64,000 nt of DNA from Luteimonas suaedae (lineage in GTDB: Bacteria; Pseudomonadota; Gammaproteobacteria; Xanthomonadales; Xanthomonadaceae): assembly GCF_008312895.1 (NCBI RefSeq), contig NZ_VSSP01000007.1, forward strand, positions 62,001-126,000, in the 5' to 3' direction. Below the pieces are notes generated by a model that saw only the letters and a list, made by a program, of their open reading frames with translations, searched no databases and was not told the origin of the DNA. The position numbers were made by a program, and so were the translations under genes. This document shows positions 26,805 to 38,212 of this stretch, one piece after another (the stretch's first letter is position 1; the number at the start of each line of letters is the position of its first letter).

Positions 26805-27060
26805 CGGAGCCGCGGTTGCTTGCTTGCCATCGCGAAGCCGCGACTGCGGTGGTTTGGAAACATGTCGCGGCTTCAGTCGCTTCCACAAGGTGATTCACAA
26901 GGCGACCCGTCCGGGCGGTCCTGCAGGGGCGGCCGCAGGAGCAACCCACGACGACATCGGTGGCGCATTCTCCTGTGGGCACGACAGAAGTCGCGACGAC
27001 CGGATGCCGCGCAGTCGCGACTTTCGTCGCGCCCACAGTCCGGCGCAGCCGGCGATGATC
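26805..27060. repeat. Dispersed GTCGCGACTTCAGTCGC-type repeats
   Basis: Several related half-elements occur: GCCGCGGTTGCTTGCTTGCC at 26815, TGTCGCGGCTTCAGTCGCTTCCACA near 26863, TGTGGGCACGACAGAAGTCGCGACGA near 26978, and GCAGTCGCGACTTTCGTCGCGCCCACA near 27014. They fill the 446-bp space between the receptor and the kinase, which otherwise holds no gene. Confidence 0.65.
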
Positions 27061-27146
27061 GACCTCATTCGCTCGCACAACGGGGCAGCCAGCGGCGACC
27101 GCTCCACCGCCGCCGCGTACACTGGTACCGACATTCGGGGATCGGA

Positions 27147-30100
27147 ATGCTGTCGGACTGGGTACTGCTGCTGGTCTCGCTCGGCTATGCCGCACTGCTG
27201 TTCGCGGTGGCGTGGTGGGGCGATCGCAACCCCATGTACACCCAGCGCCCGGGCCTGCGCCCGGTGATCTATAGCCTGGCGCTGGCGGTGTACTGCTCGT
27301 CGTGGACCTTCTACGGCGCGGTCGGCAGCGCCGCGCGCAACGGCATCGGCTACCTGCCGATCTACCTGGGCCCGCTGCTGCTGCTGCTGTTCGGCTGGCG
27401 CATCCTCGAGCGGCTGGCGCTGATCGCGCAGTCGCAGAGCACGGTTTCGATCGCCGACTTCATCGCCGCCCGCTACGGCCGCTCGCAGCGGCTGGCGGCC
27501 ATGGTGGCGCTGATCGCGCTGATCGCCGCGGTGCCGTACTTGGCGCTGCAGTACAAGGCGGTGGCGCTGAGCCTGCAGGTGCTGAGCGACGGCCCGGCCG
27601 CCACCAGCACCCTGGGCGATCCGGCGCTGTACACGGCGCTGATGATGGCGCTGTTCGCGATCCTGTTCGGCACCCGCCAGGTGGACGCCACCGAGCACCG
27701 TCCCGGCATGATGCTGGCGATCGCACTGGAGTCGCTGGTCAAGCTGATGGCGCTGATCGCGGTCGGCGTGTTCGCGATCTTCTGGTTCGGCGACCACGAA
27801 CTGGACCTGATTCCCGCGACCCGCGAGTTGCTGTCGAACTCGCCGCCGGTGGGTTTCGTCGGCCAGACCCTGCTGGCGTTCACCGCGATCGTCTGCCTGC
27901 CGCGGCAGTTCCACGTCGCCGTGGTCGAGTGCATCGACGTCTCCGACATCCGCCGCGCACGCTGGATGTTCGGCACCTACCTGGTGCTGATCTGCCTGAT
28001 GGTGCTGCCGATCGCCAGCGCCGGCATCGCCCTGTTCGACGACGGCGCGGCGATCGCCGACACCTACGTGCTGGCACTGCCGCTGGCGGAAAACCGCGAT
28101 GCGCTGGCGCTGTTCGCCTACATCGGCGGCTTTTCCGCGGCGACCGGCATGGTGATCGTGGCCAGCGTGGCGCTGGCGACCATGGTCAGCAACGACCTGG
28201 TGATGCCGTTGCTGCTGCGCCGCGGCTGGGCGCAGCGCCACGGCGGCAACGTCGCCTCGACCGTGTTGTGGATCCGGCGCGTGGCGATCGTCGGCTTCGC
28301 CGCCCTGGCCTACGGCTACTACCGCGCCAGCAATACCGACACCACGCTGGCGGCGTTCGGGCTGATGGCGTTCGCGGCGGTGGCGCAGTTCGCGCCGGCG
28401 CTGATCGGCGGCCTGTACTGGCGCGGCGCCAGCCGCCAGGGCGCCGAGGCCGGCCTGCTGATCGGATTCCTGGTCTGGGCCTACACCCTGCTGCTGCCGA
28501 CGCTGACCGACGCCGGCTGGTTCGGGCCGGCGTGGGTCGAGCACGGGCTGTTCGGGATCGGCTGGCTGCGGCCGCGGCAGCTGTTCGGCCTGGAAGGCTG
28601 GGACCCGCTGACCCACGGCACGTTCTGGTCGCTGCTGCTCAACACCGGCGCGCTGCTGCTGGTCTCGGTGCGCTGGCGCCCGAGCCTGGACGAGCGCCTG
28701 CGCGCCGCGCCCTTCCTCAATCCCTACACCGCGCGCCGCACGCTGGCCGGCAGCGACTGGCGCGCCGGCCTGCACGTCGCCGACCTGCTGGCGCTGGCGC
28801 GGCGCATCGTCGGCGTGCGCAACGCGCAGCGCGCGTTCGACGAACAGGCGCAGGCGCTGGGCCAGGAACTGCAGCCGCACACGCCGGCCGACCGCGCCTG
28901 GGTGCAGTTCACCGAACGGCTGCTGGCCTCGGCGATCGGCGCCGCCTCGGCACGCTTGGTGCTGACCAGCACCCTGCGCGGCTCCGGCATGGACCTGGCC
29001 GAGGTGGTGGCGGTGCTGGACGAGGCCGGGCAGGAGCTGCGATTCAACCGCGAGATCCTCTCCACCACCCTGGAGAACATCGACCAGGGCGTGAGCGTGG
29101 TCGATCCCGACATGCGCCTGGTGGCCTGGAACCGGCGCTACCAGGAGTTGTTCGGCTATCCCGACGGCATGCTGTTCGTCGGCCGCCCGGTCGCCGACCT
29201 GATCCGCTACAACGTCGATCGCGGCGAGCTGGGAGCGCTGTCGAAGGACGGCATCGAGGCCGAGATCGACAAGCGCGTCGGCTACATGCGCGCCGGCTCC
29301 GCGCACGTGTCCGAACGCATCCTCGGCAGCGGCCTGGTGATCGAGGTGCGCGGCCAGCCGCTGCCCGGCGGCGGCTACGTCACCAGCTACAGCGACGTCA
29401 CCGAGCACAAACGCGTGGAACGCGCTCTGCGCGAGATCAACGAGACCCTGGAGCAGCGGGTGACCGTACGCACCCGCGAGGCCGAGGCGGCGCAACAGTC
29501 GCGCACCCGTTTCCTGGCGGCGCTCAGCCACGACGTGCTGCAGCCGCTCAATGCCGCGCGACTGTTCGCCTCGGCATTGCGCGAGAGCGGCGAGCCCAAC
29601 GAGCAGCAGCGCCTGGCCGAGCGCGTCGACACCTCGCTGCGCGCCGCCGAGGAACTGCTCGACGGGTTGCTCGACGTCTCACGCCTGGACGCCGGCGCCC
29701 TGCAGCCGGAATGGAGTGATTTCGACGCCGGAGAACTGCTGCGCCAGCTGGCCGCGCAGTACGCGCCGATGGCCGCGACGCGCGGCGTCTCGCTGCGCCT
29801 GTATGCGCAATCGCTGCCGGTGCACAGCGACCGCCGGCTGCTGCGCCGGGTGCTGCAGAACTTCCTCGCCAACGCCATGCGCTACACCCGCGAGGGACGC
29901 ATCGTGCTGGCCGCGCGTCCGCACGAAGGCGCGGTGGCGCTGCAGGTCTGGGACACCGGCCCCGGCATCCCCGAGCACCACATGCGCCAGATCTACGACG
30001 AGTTCCACCGCTACCAGCAGCCGTTCGACTGGGACGAGCGCGGCCTGGGCCTGGGCCTGTCGATCTGCCAGCGCGTCTCGCGCCTGCTCCAGCACCGGCT

Positions 30101-30590
30101 CGATGCACGTTCGAAGGTCGGCCGCGGCAGCATGTTCTCGATCCTGGTTCCGCGCGCCAAAAACGCGCTGGTGGCGACGCCGAAGCCGGCGCTCGATCTC
30201 GCCGATTCACTGGCGGGACTGCGCGTGCTGTGTGTCGACAACGACCCGGACATCCTCGCCGGCATGGCGACGCTGCTGCGGCGCTGGCGGATCGAGCCGT
30301 CGTGCGCGACCACCGTCGACGAAGCGCTGGCGCAAATGGCGGCGCAGCCGGACGTGCTGCTGGTGGACTACCACCTGCACGACCGCCTCGACGGCCTGGA
30401 TACGCTCGACGCGCTGCGCGCGCTTGCACCGGATACCCCCGGCGCACTGCTGACCGCCGACGGCAGCGACGCCCTCAAGCAGGCCGCGCGCCGGCGCGGC
30501 TACCGTGTACTGACCAAGCCGGTGAAGCCGGCCTCGCTGCGCGCTTTCCTCGCGGCGCAACGCCGTCCGACGGCAACGCCCGGCGGTTGA
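27147..30590 (+). CDS. crbS: CrbS-type hybrid sensor kinase: sodium/solute-symporter domain, PAS, histidine kinase, receiver
   Basis: 1147 residues. The first about 575 residues contain roughly 13 membrane helices with the sodium:solute symporter pattern; then a PAS domain (about 640-760), a coiled linker, a histidine kinase with His795 (LAALSHDVLQPLN), N box NFLANAMRYT and G2 GLGLGLSIC, and a C-terminal receiver with Asp1074 (VLLVDYHLHD). In Vibrio and Pseudomonas CrbS with CrbR controls acs and the acetate switch. A CrbR homologue, acs and a symporter pair are within 12 kb here. Start at 27147; the open frame further upstream is not homologous. Confidence 0.92.
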   Translation: MLSDWVLLLVSLGYAALLFAVAWWGDRNPMYTQRPGLRPVIYSLALAVYCSSWTFYGAVGSAARNGIGYLPIYLGPLLLLLFGWRILERLALIAQSQSTVSIADFIAARYGRSQRLAAMVALIALIAAVPYLALQYKAVALSLQVLSDGPAATSTLGDPALYTALMMALFAILFGTRQVDATEHRPGMMLAIALESLVKLMALIAVGVFAIFWFGDHELDLIPATRELLSNSPPVGFVGQTLLAFTAIVCLPRQFHVAVVECIDVSDIRRARWMFGTYLVLICLMVLPIASAGIALFDDGAAIADTYVLALPLAENRDALALFAYIGGFSAATGMVIVASVALATMVSNDLVMPLLLRRGWAQRHGGNVASTVLWIRRVAIVGFAALAYGYYRASNTDTTLAAFGLMAFAAVAQFAPALIGGLYWRGASRQGAEAGLLIGFLVWAYTLLLPTLTDAGWFGPAWVEHGLFGIGWLRPRQLFGLEGWDPLTHGTFWSLLLNTGALLLVSVRWRPSLDERLRAAPFLNPYTARRTLAGSDWRAGLHVADLLALARRIVGVRNAQRAFDEQAQALGQELQPHTPADRAWVQFTERLLASAIGAASARLVLTSTLRGSGMDLAEVVAVLDEAGQELRFNREILSTTLENIDQGVSVVDPDMRLVAWNRRYQELFGYPDGMLFVGRPVADLIRYNVDRGELGALSKDGIEAEIDKRVGYMRAGSAHVSERILGSGLVIEVRGQPLPGGGYVTSYSDVTEHKRVERALREINETLEQRVTVRTREAEAAQQSRTRFLAALSHDVLQPLNAARLFASALRESGEPNEQQRLAERVDTSLRAAEELLDGLLDVSRLDAGALQPEWSDFDAGELLRQLAAQYAPMAATRGVSLRLYAQSLPVHSDRRLLRRVLQNFLANAMRYTREGRIVLAARPHEGAVALQVWDTGPGIPEHHMRQIYDEFHRYQQPFDWDERGLGLGLSICQRVSRLLQHRLDARSKVGRGSMFSILVPRAKNALVATPKPALDLADSLAGLRVLCVDNDPDILAGMATLLRRWRIEPSCATTVDEALAQMAAQPDVLLVDYHLHDRLDGLDTLDALRALAPDTPGALLTADGSDALKQAARRRGYRVLTKPVKPASLRAFLAAQRRPTATPGG

Positions 30591-30675
30591 CGGCGGATCG
30601 TCGCGGCGCGCGCCGCTGGCGTCCCTGCGGACGGATCGCAGTTGTACAGCCGATACCGGGGAAACAGGGCAAGTC

Positions 30676-31896
30676 TCAGCCGGCCTGCGGTGGGACATCC
30701 CCTGCGGTCACGGTGAGGAGCACGGCGTCGCCGTCCCGTTCGAGCAACGGCACGCGGCCGATCCGGGCCAGGATGCGCCTCACCAGCTGCAGGCCCAGGC
30801 CATAGCCGTCGTCGCCCAGATGCGGCGATACCGGATTGGTCAGCCGCAAGCCGGAGTCGCCCAGGTCGATCCGGACGTCGCCCGGCCCGCCGTGCTGGAT
30901 CGCATTGAGCAGCAGGTTGGACAGCACGGTTTCGGCGACGTCCTCCGGCAGCGGCCAGGTGCAATCGGCGCCGGCCGCCAGATGCAGGACCTGCCCGCGG
31001 GCGATGGCGAGCGGCGCGAATTCGTCGATCAGGCCGGCCAGCAGCGGGCGCAGGGCGGTCGGTCCGGCCTCGGGAGCCCGCGCGGCGTCTCCGGCGAGCC
31101 AGAGGATGCTGGCGCTGGCTCGGGTCAGGCGGGAGACCGCCCGCTCCAGCCGCTGCCACGCGACGGTGTCGTCGCGCTGCCTGCGCAGCAGTTCCAGGCT
31201 GTTGCGGACCGACTGCAGCGGCGTGCGCAGCTCGTGGCTGAGAAACGACAGGGTCTCGCGCTCGCGTTGCAGCGCCGCCAGGCGCGCCTCCCACGCGTCC
31301 GCAAGGTGCTGCGCGAGCTGGCCGAACTCGCGCACCGGCGCCTCCCGTGCGTATGCATGCAGCGCGGACGGATCGTCGCCCTCGCCGACGCGGGCGACCA
31401 GGGAAGCGGTCTGCCGCGAAACACGGCCCATGAAGGCGCGCGCGAGCGCATAGGCGCCCAGCGCTAGCAGCGCCGCCATCGGCAGCAGCCACGGCCATGC
31501 CCGCGCTAGCGCGGCGTTGACGGCGAGCTGATCGCTGACATCGTGTACCAGCAGGAACGCGGCGCCTTCGGCGGTGCGCGCCGACAGCATGTGGACATAG
31601 CGTCCGTCGGGCAGGCGAAACTCGCGCACGCCCCGCGTGCGCATGCCGCGGCTGCGGACGAGGAGCGCCTCCGGCGCGGCATCGGCGGGATAGACCGCGA
31701 AGCCCTCCGGCAGCACAGTGGGTGCCGACGGATCGACGATGCGCGCGGCGACATCGCGCAGGCGGCGGTCGATGAAGCTGTCTTCGAGAATGAACAGCAG
31801 CAGCACGGTCATCGCGGTGAATCCGGCGAACAGCACCAGCCCGAACACGATCCACTGTCGCGCCAGCACCGCGCGCAGGCTCTGCCGGCCGCTCAC
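30676..31896 (-). CDS. Two-component sensor histidine kinase
   Basis: A 406-residue inner-membrane kinase with membrane segments at about 15-37 and 134-155 around a small periplasmic sensor domain of about 95 residues, a HAMP-like linker, His221 in FLSHELRTPLQ, N box NLLLNAIQHG and a shortened G box (YGLGLQLVRR). The start is the GTG that overlaps the stop of the response regulator (GTGA), so it is translationally coupled. Regulator plus kinase form an operon read leftwards. The signal is unknown. Confidence 0.88.
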   Translation of the reverse strand: MSGRQSLRAVLARQWIVFGLVLFAGFTAMTVLLLFILEDSFIDRRLRDVAARIVDPSAPTVLPEGFAVYPADAAPEALLVRSRGMRTRGVREFRLPDGRYVHMLSARTAEGAAFLLVHDVSDQLAVNAALARAWPWLLPMAALLALGAYALARAFMGRVSRQTASLVARVGEGDDPSALHAYAREAPVREFGQLAQHLADAWEARLAALQRERETLSFLSHELRTPLQSVRNSLELLRRQRDDTVAWQRLERAVSRLTRASASILWLAGDAARAPEAGPTALRPLLAGLIDEFAPLAIARGQVLHLAAGADCTWPLPEDVAETVLSNLLLNAIQHGGPGDVRIDLGDSGLRLTNPVSPHLGDDGYGLGLQLVRRILARIGRVPLLERDGDAVLLTVTAGDVPPQAG

Positions 31897-32573
31897 GACG
31901 CCGCACCGAAACGGTAGCCGACCCCGCGCACGGTGACGATCGGCGCTTCGCCGAAGCGCGCCTGCAGCGCCTGGCGCAACTGATAGATGTGCGCGCGCAG
32001 CGGATCGCTGTCGGGCGGCTCGTCGCCCCACAGGCCTTCGCTCAGCGCCTGTTTGCCGACGCTGCCCGGATGCGCCTGCATCAGCCGCCGCAGGATCGCC
32101 AGGCCGGTGGCGTGCAGCGACAGATGCACGTCGCCGCGCTGCAACAGGCCCCGTTGTGGATCCAGCACGTAGTCGCCGACCCGCAAGCAGACGCCGCCCG
32201 CGCCGCCCGCCTGCACGGCGATCGCGTTCAGCCGCGCCAGCAGTTCGGCCGGTGCGAACGGCTTGAGCACGTAGTCCAGCGCGCCGGCAGCGAAGCCGCG
32301 CAGCTTGTCGTCCAGGCTGCCGTGCGCGGTCAGGAAGATCACCGGCAGCCGGAGCGACTGGTCCTGCTTGAGCGAACGGCACAAGGCGACGCCGTCCTCG
32401 CCGGGCAGGTTCACGTCCAGCACCAGCACGTCGAAGCGACCGTCGAGCAGCCGCGCCCGCGCCTCGGTCGCGTTGCCGGCGAAGTCGACGATGAGCCCGT
32501 GCGCAGCGAGGTAATCGCCCAGGCCGGCGGCGATGTCCAGATCGTCTTCCACCAGCAACACGCGTATCGGCAT
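31893..32573 (-). CDS. OmpR/PhoB-type response regulator
   Basis: A 226-residue regulator with a receiver domain (acidic pair Glu9/Asp10, phospho-acceptor Asp53, Lys104) and a winged-helix DNA-binding domain (GDYVLDPQRG to VRGVGYRFG). It belongs with the downstream overlapping kinase. It starts 44 bases after the stop of the DJ-1-like gene, which points the same way, so the three may be co-expressed. Confidence 0.93.
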   Translation of the reverse strand: MPIRVLLVEDDLDIAAGLGDYLAAHGLIVDFAGNATEARARLLDGRFDVLVLDVNLPGEDGVALCRSLKQDQSLRLPVIFLTAHGSLDDKLRGFAAGALDYVLKPFAPAELLARLNAIAVQAGGAGGVCLRVGDYVLDPQRGLLQRGDVHLSLHATGLAILRRLMQAHPGSVGKQALSEGLWGDEPPDSDPLRAHIYQLRQALQARFGEAPIVTVRGVGYRFGAAS

Positions 32574-32617
32574 GGAATTTCCGCAGGCATCCGGGGCAGG
32601 CTCATCCTGCCATGCGC

Positions 32618-33673
32618 TCAGGCCCTGGCCAGGCGCTGCAGCCGATAGGCGTCGACCGGGCGCCATTGCATGGCGGCGACCACGGCGTGCAACAACAGCA
32701 GGCGCTTGTCGCTGCGCGGCAACGTACGTTTCTCGGCCAACGCCGCGGCGAGTCCTCGCCGATGATAGGTGGCGAGCAGGCGAACGCTGTACTCCTCTGC
32801 GGTCGTTTCACGCGGGATTGGCGCATGGCCCAGCACGCGCACCATCGCCTCGGCCACCGACCAGGTGGACCAGGGATTCTGGCCGGTGACCAGCCGACCG
32901 TCGGTCACCGCATTGTCCAGGTACATCGGCGCCTCGATGAATCGCGCCCCTTGGGCGGAGAGCGCATCCTGCAGCAGGAATGGAAAACGTTCGCGGGCGT
33001 CCTCGATCAGGAACAGTTCCTCGGCGTTGGTGAAGCCTGTAACACGCCGGCCATGGAGCAAGCGTCCGCCGACGGCCGAAGGAATGTCCAGCAGCGCCGC
33101 CGGACCATGGCAGACCGCGCCGACCGCGCCGCGTGGATAGATGTCGCGCACGATCCGGGCGATGTCCGGATTGCCCGGAAAATCGAACATCGCGCCCTTG
33201 CCGCCGACGAAGTAGACCGCCCGATAGCGTGATGGATCGATCTGCGCGAGCGGCAGGGTTGCGGCCAGCTTGCCCTGTACCACCGGGTCGTTGAGGAAGG
33301 CGTGGTCGGCTTCCACCAGTTCCTCATCGTCGTCCTTGACCATCGGCGGTTCGCCTCCGCGCGGACTGGCGATATCGACCTGGTAGCCGTTGGCCACGAA
33401 TACCCAGTAGGCGCGCGACAGTTCGGTCAACTCGTAGCCGGCCTTGCGCCCGCCGTCGGGAAAGCGGGCGGTACTGCTGACCACTGCCAGCACGCGGCCG
33501 CGTGCCGCGCTCACGCGGTGGGCCATGAAGTCCAGCTCGGACGCCTGGATGGCCGGATCGGCCAACGGTTCGTTGTCGAGTTTCAGGCTGTGCACATAGC
33601 TCCAACCCGCAACGGACAGCAGCAGTAGCAGGCCCAACACTGCACCCGTGGTGATGCACAGCTTCTTCCACAT
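32618..33673 (-). CDS. Membrane-anchored DJ-1/PfpI (type 1 glutamine amidotransferase-like) protein
   Basis: A 351-residue protein. Residues 8-27 form an N-terminal signal anchor, so the bulk is periplasmic. The DJ-1/PfpI core includes AYWVFVANGYQVDIASPRGG, VYFVGGKGAMFDF and the nucleophile elbow AVCHGPAAL with its cysteine. About 110 residues follow the core. Cytosolic relatives are glyoxalase III or chaperone-like; the role of exported versions is not known. It lies upstream of the OmpR/kinase pair. Confidence 0.82.
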   Translation of the reverse strand: MWKKLCITTGAVLGLLLLLSVAGWSYVHSLKLDNEPLADPAIQASELDFMAHRVSAARGRVLAVVSSTARFPDGGRKAGYELTELSRAYWVFVANGYQVDIASPRGGEPPMVKDDDEELVEADHAFLNDPVVQGKLAATLPLAQIDPSRYRAVYFVGGKGAMFDFPGNPDIARIVRDIYPRGAVGAVCHGPAALLDIPSAVGGRLLHGRRVTGFTNAEELFLIEDARERFPFLLQDALSAQGARFIEAPMYLDNAVTDGRLVTGQNPWSTWSVAEAMVRVLGHAPIPRETTAEEYSVRLLATYHRRGLAAALAEKRTLPRSDKRLLLLHAVVAAMQWRPVDAYRLQRLARA

Positions 33674-33816
33674 GTCGTTTCTCCACTCGTGTGGAGTGCG
33701 ACCCTAGAGGAGGCCGGTAAAACCAAGGTCAAATGGTTCACGACTGCGGCAGACGTCGCGAAGTTGTCATCGGAGTCCGCCAGGCGCCTGCACCGGCCTT
33801 CGGCCAGGCGAACCGC

Positions 33817-34479
33817 CTATGGCTCAGACGGCGCCTCGGCCGTGGCCGGATCGATCGCCAGCCGGCCCGCGATCAGGACCGCCTGGGTGCGGTTGGAGGC
33901 GCCGAGCTTGCGCAGGATCGCGCTCATGTGCGCCTTGACGGTGGCCTCGGACACGTTCAGTTCGTAGCCGATCTGCTTGTTGAGCATGCCGACGCCGAGC
34001 ATCTGCAGCACCCGGAACTGCTGCGGGGTGAGTTCGCGCACGCGCGCGGCGACGTCGTGCTCGGCCTCGCTTGCCGCCGGCGCCGCATAAGCGGCCGGGG
34101 GCGCCCAGCGGTCGCCGTCGAGCACGTGCCGCAGCGCCTCGGCCAGGGTCTTGGCATCGGCCGATTTCGGGATGAAGCCCATCGCGCCGTGGTCGAGCGC
34201 GCGCCGCATCACGCCCGCCTCCTCGCGCGCGGACACGATCACCACCGGCAGCTGCGGATGCTGCGCGCGCAAGTGCACCAGCGCGCTGAAGCCCTGCGCG
34301 CCGGGCATGTTGAGATCGAGCAGCAGCAGGTCGGCATCGGGATCGGCCTCGACCAGCGCGTACAGCGCATCGGTGCTGTCGGCCTCGCGCAGCACCGCCT
34401 GCGGCAGCAACCGCGCCACCACGCCGCGCAGCGCCTCGCGGAACAGCGGGTGGTCGTCGGCGATCAGCAGGGTGGGCAT
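33817..34479 (-). CDS. crbR: LuxR/NarL-type response regulator, probable CrbR
   Basis: A 220-residue regulator: receiver with Asp8/Asp9, phospho-acceptor Asp55 (LLLLDLNMPG) and Lys105 (FIPKSADAK), then a LuxR helix-turn-helix (about 148-205, LTPQQFRVLQMLGVGMLNKQIG and VSEATVKAHMSAILRKL). This exact arrangement (IPKS, MLNKQIG) matches the CrbR/ErdR/AgmR group that, with CrbS, controls acetate and ethanol metabolism. It is next to acs, read in the same direction. Confidence 0.9.
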   Translation of the reverse strand: MPTLLIADDHPLFREALRGVVARLLPQAVLREADSTDALYALVEADPDADLLLLDLNMPGAQGFSALVHLRAQHPQLPVVIVSAREEAGVMRRALDHGAMGFIPKSADAKTLAEALRHVLDGDRWAPPAAYAAPAASEAEHDVAARVRELTPQQFRVLQMLGVGMLNKQIGYELNVSEATVKAHMSAILRKLGASNRTQAVLIAGRLAIDPATAEAPSEP

Positions 34480-34490
34480 GGTTGGGGCTA

Positions 34491-34646
34491 GAAACGAAGA
34501 GCCAGGAGTGAGAAACGAGGAGTGAGAAATGAGTGTGCGCTATTTCCGGGCCTATCGCCGCGCCCGTTGCCGGACGCCGCATCCGCTTTTACTCGTTTCT
34601 CACTCCTCACTCCTCACTCCTCACTTCTCGCTTCTCGCTTCTCGCT

Positions 34647-34648
<2 letters not shown>
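34491..34648. repeat. Mirror clusters of GAGTGAGAAACGAG units between crbR and acs
   Basis: Direct units GGAGTGAGAAACGAGGAGTGAG at 34491-34533 oppose their reverse complement TCGTTTCTCACTCCTCACTCCTCACTTCTCGCTTCTCGC at 34593-34648. The right-hand cluster runs into the acs stop codon. The transcript from acs would fold into a long hairpin. Confidence 0.9.
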
Positions 34649-36599
<1,951 letters not shown>

Positions 36600-36656
36600 G
36601 GCGGTTCCCGAATCGGCGGTTCGACGACAAGTGTGCCGCATCCATTGCGGCCGGGC

Positions 36657-36674
36657 CTTAGACCTTCGTCTAAG
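36657..36674. promoter_or_regulatory. Perfect 18-bp palindrome in the acs/porin promoter region
   Basis: CTTAGAC-CTTC-GTCTAAG is a perfect seven-base inverted repeat with a four-base centre. It stands 58 bases before acs and 117 bases before the porin gene. It is AT-richer than its surroundings, as expected for a regulator site. The likely protein is the CrbR-type regulator encoded at 33817-34479. Confidence 0.6.
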
Positions 36675-36790
36675 ACTGCGCCTGGGCATTCGACCAATGG
36701 TGAATTGGCGCCCCCTCCGCCAGCGCGCAGGCTCATGCACGAGTGGGCCTCTGCTTACGGCCCGCGTCCAGCATCCTCGGGAGGGGAATC

Positions 36791-38200
36791 ATGAATCGAC
36801 ACGTCGCAGCGAAGGCGCGGCCGCGAGTGCTCGCGGTCGCGCTGCTGGCCGCTCTGGCCGCGCCCGGTCTTGTGTTCGCGCAGACCGCCAAGGAACAGGA
36901 GCTCGAGGCCCGGATCGCGCAACTCGAGGCGCAGGTCCAGGCCCTGCTGTCGCAGCAGCAGCAACAGCAGTCGCAGATCTCCGAAACGCAGACGCAGGTC
37001 ACCGAGGTCCGCACCGCACAGGCGCAGGCGCCTGCAGCGGCCGCCGACGGCAAGCCGGGCATCCAGCGCACCCAGATCAACAGCGCCGGCAATCCGGGCA
37101 CCCGCTTCAGCTACGGCGGCTTCATCAAGATGGACGCCAGCGTCACCAGCACCAACGACGGCGATCTCGCCGACGGCTCGGTGGGCCGGCTGTTCTACGT
37201 GCCCAAAACGATCCCGGTCGGCGGCGGCGCCACCTCCGAGGGCGGCGCGGACACCGATTTCGGCGCCAATTTCTCGCGCTTCTGGTTCGCCTCCGACACC
37301 GACCTGGACAGCGGCGACACGCTCAAGTCCTACCTGGAGTTCGACCTGTTCGGCGGCGGCAGCACCGCGTTCACCGGCAACGAAGTCGCCACAAACACCT
37401 ACGCGCTGACCCTGCGCCAGGCCTACGTGACCTGGAACAACTGGCTGGCCGGCCAGGCCTGGACCAACTTCCAGGACGTGGCGGCGCTGCCGGACGCGGT
37501 CGACTTCCTCGGCCCGACGGAAGGCACGGTGTTCGTGCGCCAGGCACAGATCCGCTACAGCAACGGCCCGTGGTCGTTCTCGATCGAGAACCCGCAGACG
37601 GTGCTCACGCCGTACCAGGGCAACATGGCGCAGATCTCCGGCGACGACGGCGCCATGCCCGACGTCATCGCGCGCTACAACACCACCGGCGACTGGGGCC
37701 ACTTCAGCGTCGCCGGCCTGGCGCGGCAGCTGAAGTACCAGGACGGCGCCGCCGGCATCAGCGAGACCGGCACCGGCTTCGGCGTCAGCGTCTCGGGCAA
37801 GTTCAACCTCGGCGCCAGCGACGACATCCGCTACATGGTCACCGCCGGCGACGGCATCGGCCGCTATGTCGGCCTGGCGCTCAACAACGACGCGGTGCTC
37901 GAGGCCGACGGCAGCCTGGACAACATCGGCGTGCTGGCCGGCTTCGTCGGCTGGCGGCACGTGTTCAGCCCGAAGCTGCGCGGCAACCTCTTCTACTCGC
38001 GCGCCGAGTACGACAACGACACCGACCTGACCGGTCTCGGCATCACCCGGTCGGCGCAGTCGGCCCATGCCAACCTGATCTACACCCCGCTGCCCAAGCT
38101 CGACGTCGGCGCCGAGCTGATCTGGGGCCAGCGCGAGATCGAGAGCGGCGACCGCGGCGAGATCAACCGCCTGCAGACCCACGTCAAGTACAGCTTCTGA
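36791..38200 (+). CDS. DcaP-type trimeric outer-membrane porin
   Basis: A 469-residue porin. After a signal peptide (to about residue 32, GLVFA-QTA) comes an N-terminal coiled coil (about 33-80, with a Gln-rich run), a feature of DcaP proteins, then a beta-barrel of about 16 strands ending HVKYSF. DcaP-type porins pass small negatively charged acids. It heads a likely operon with the DUF4212 and symporter genes, so it probably admits acetate or other short acids. The ATG at 36791 has GAGG nine bases upstream. Confidence 0.88.
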   Translation: MNRHVAAKARPRVLAVALLAALAAPGLVFAQTAKEQELEARIAQLEAQVQALLSQQQQQQSQISETQTQVTEVRTAQAQAPAAAADGKPGIQRTQINSAGNPGTRFSYGGFIKMDASVTSTNDGDLADGSVGRLFYVPKTIPVGGGATSEGGADTDFGANFSRFWFASDTDLDSGDTLKSYLEFDLFGGGSTAFTGNEVATNTYALTLRQAYVTWNNWLAGQAWTNFQDVAALPDAVDFLGPTEGTVFVRQAQIRYSNGPWSFSIENPQTVLTPYQGNMAQISGDDGAMPDVIARYNTTGDWGHFSVAGLARQLKYQDGAAGISETGTGFGVSVSGKFNLGASDDIRYMVTAGDGIGRYVGLALNNDAVLEADGSLDNIGVLAGFVGWRHVFSPKLRGNLFYSRAEYDNDTDLTGLGITRSAQSAHANLIYTPLPKLDVGAELIWGQREIESGDRGEINRLQTHVKYSF

Positions 38201-38212
38201 GGGGAACGACAC

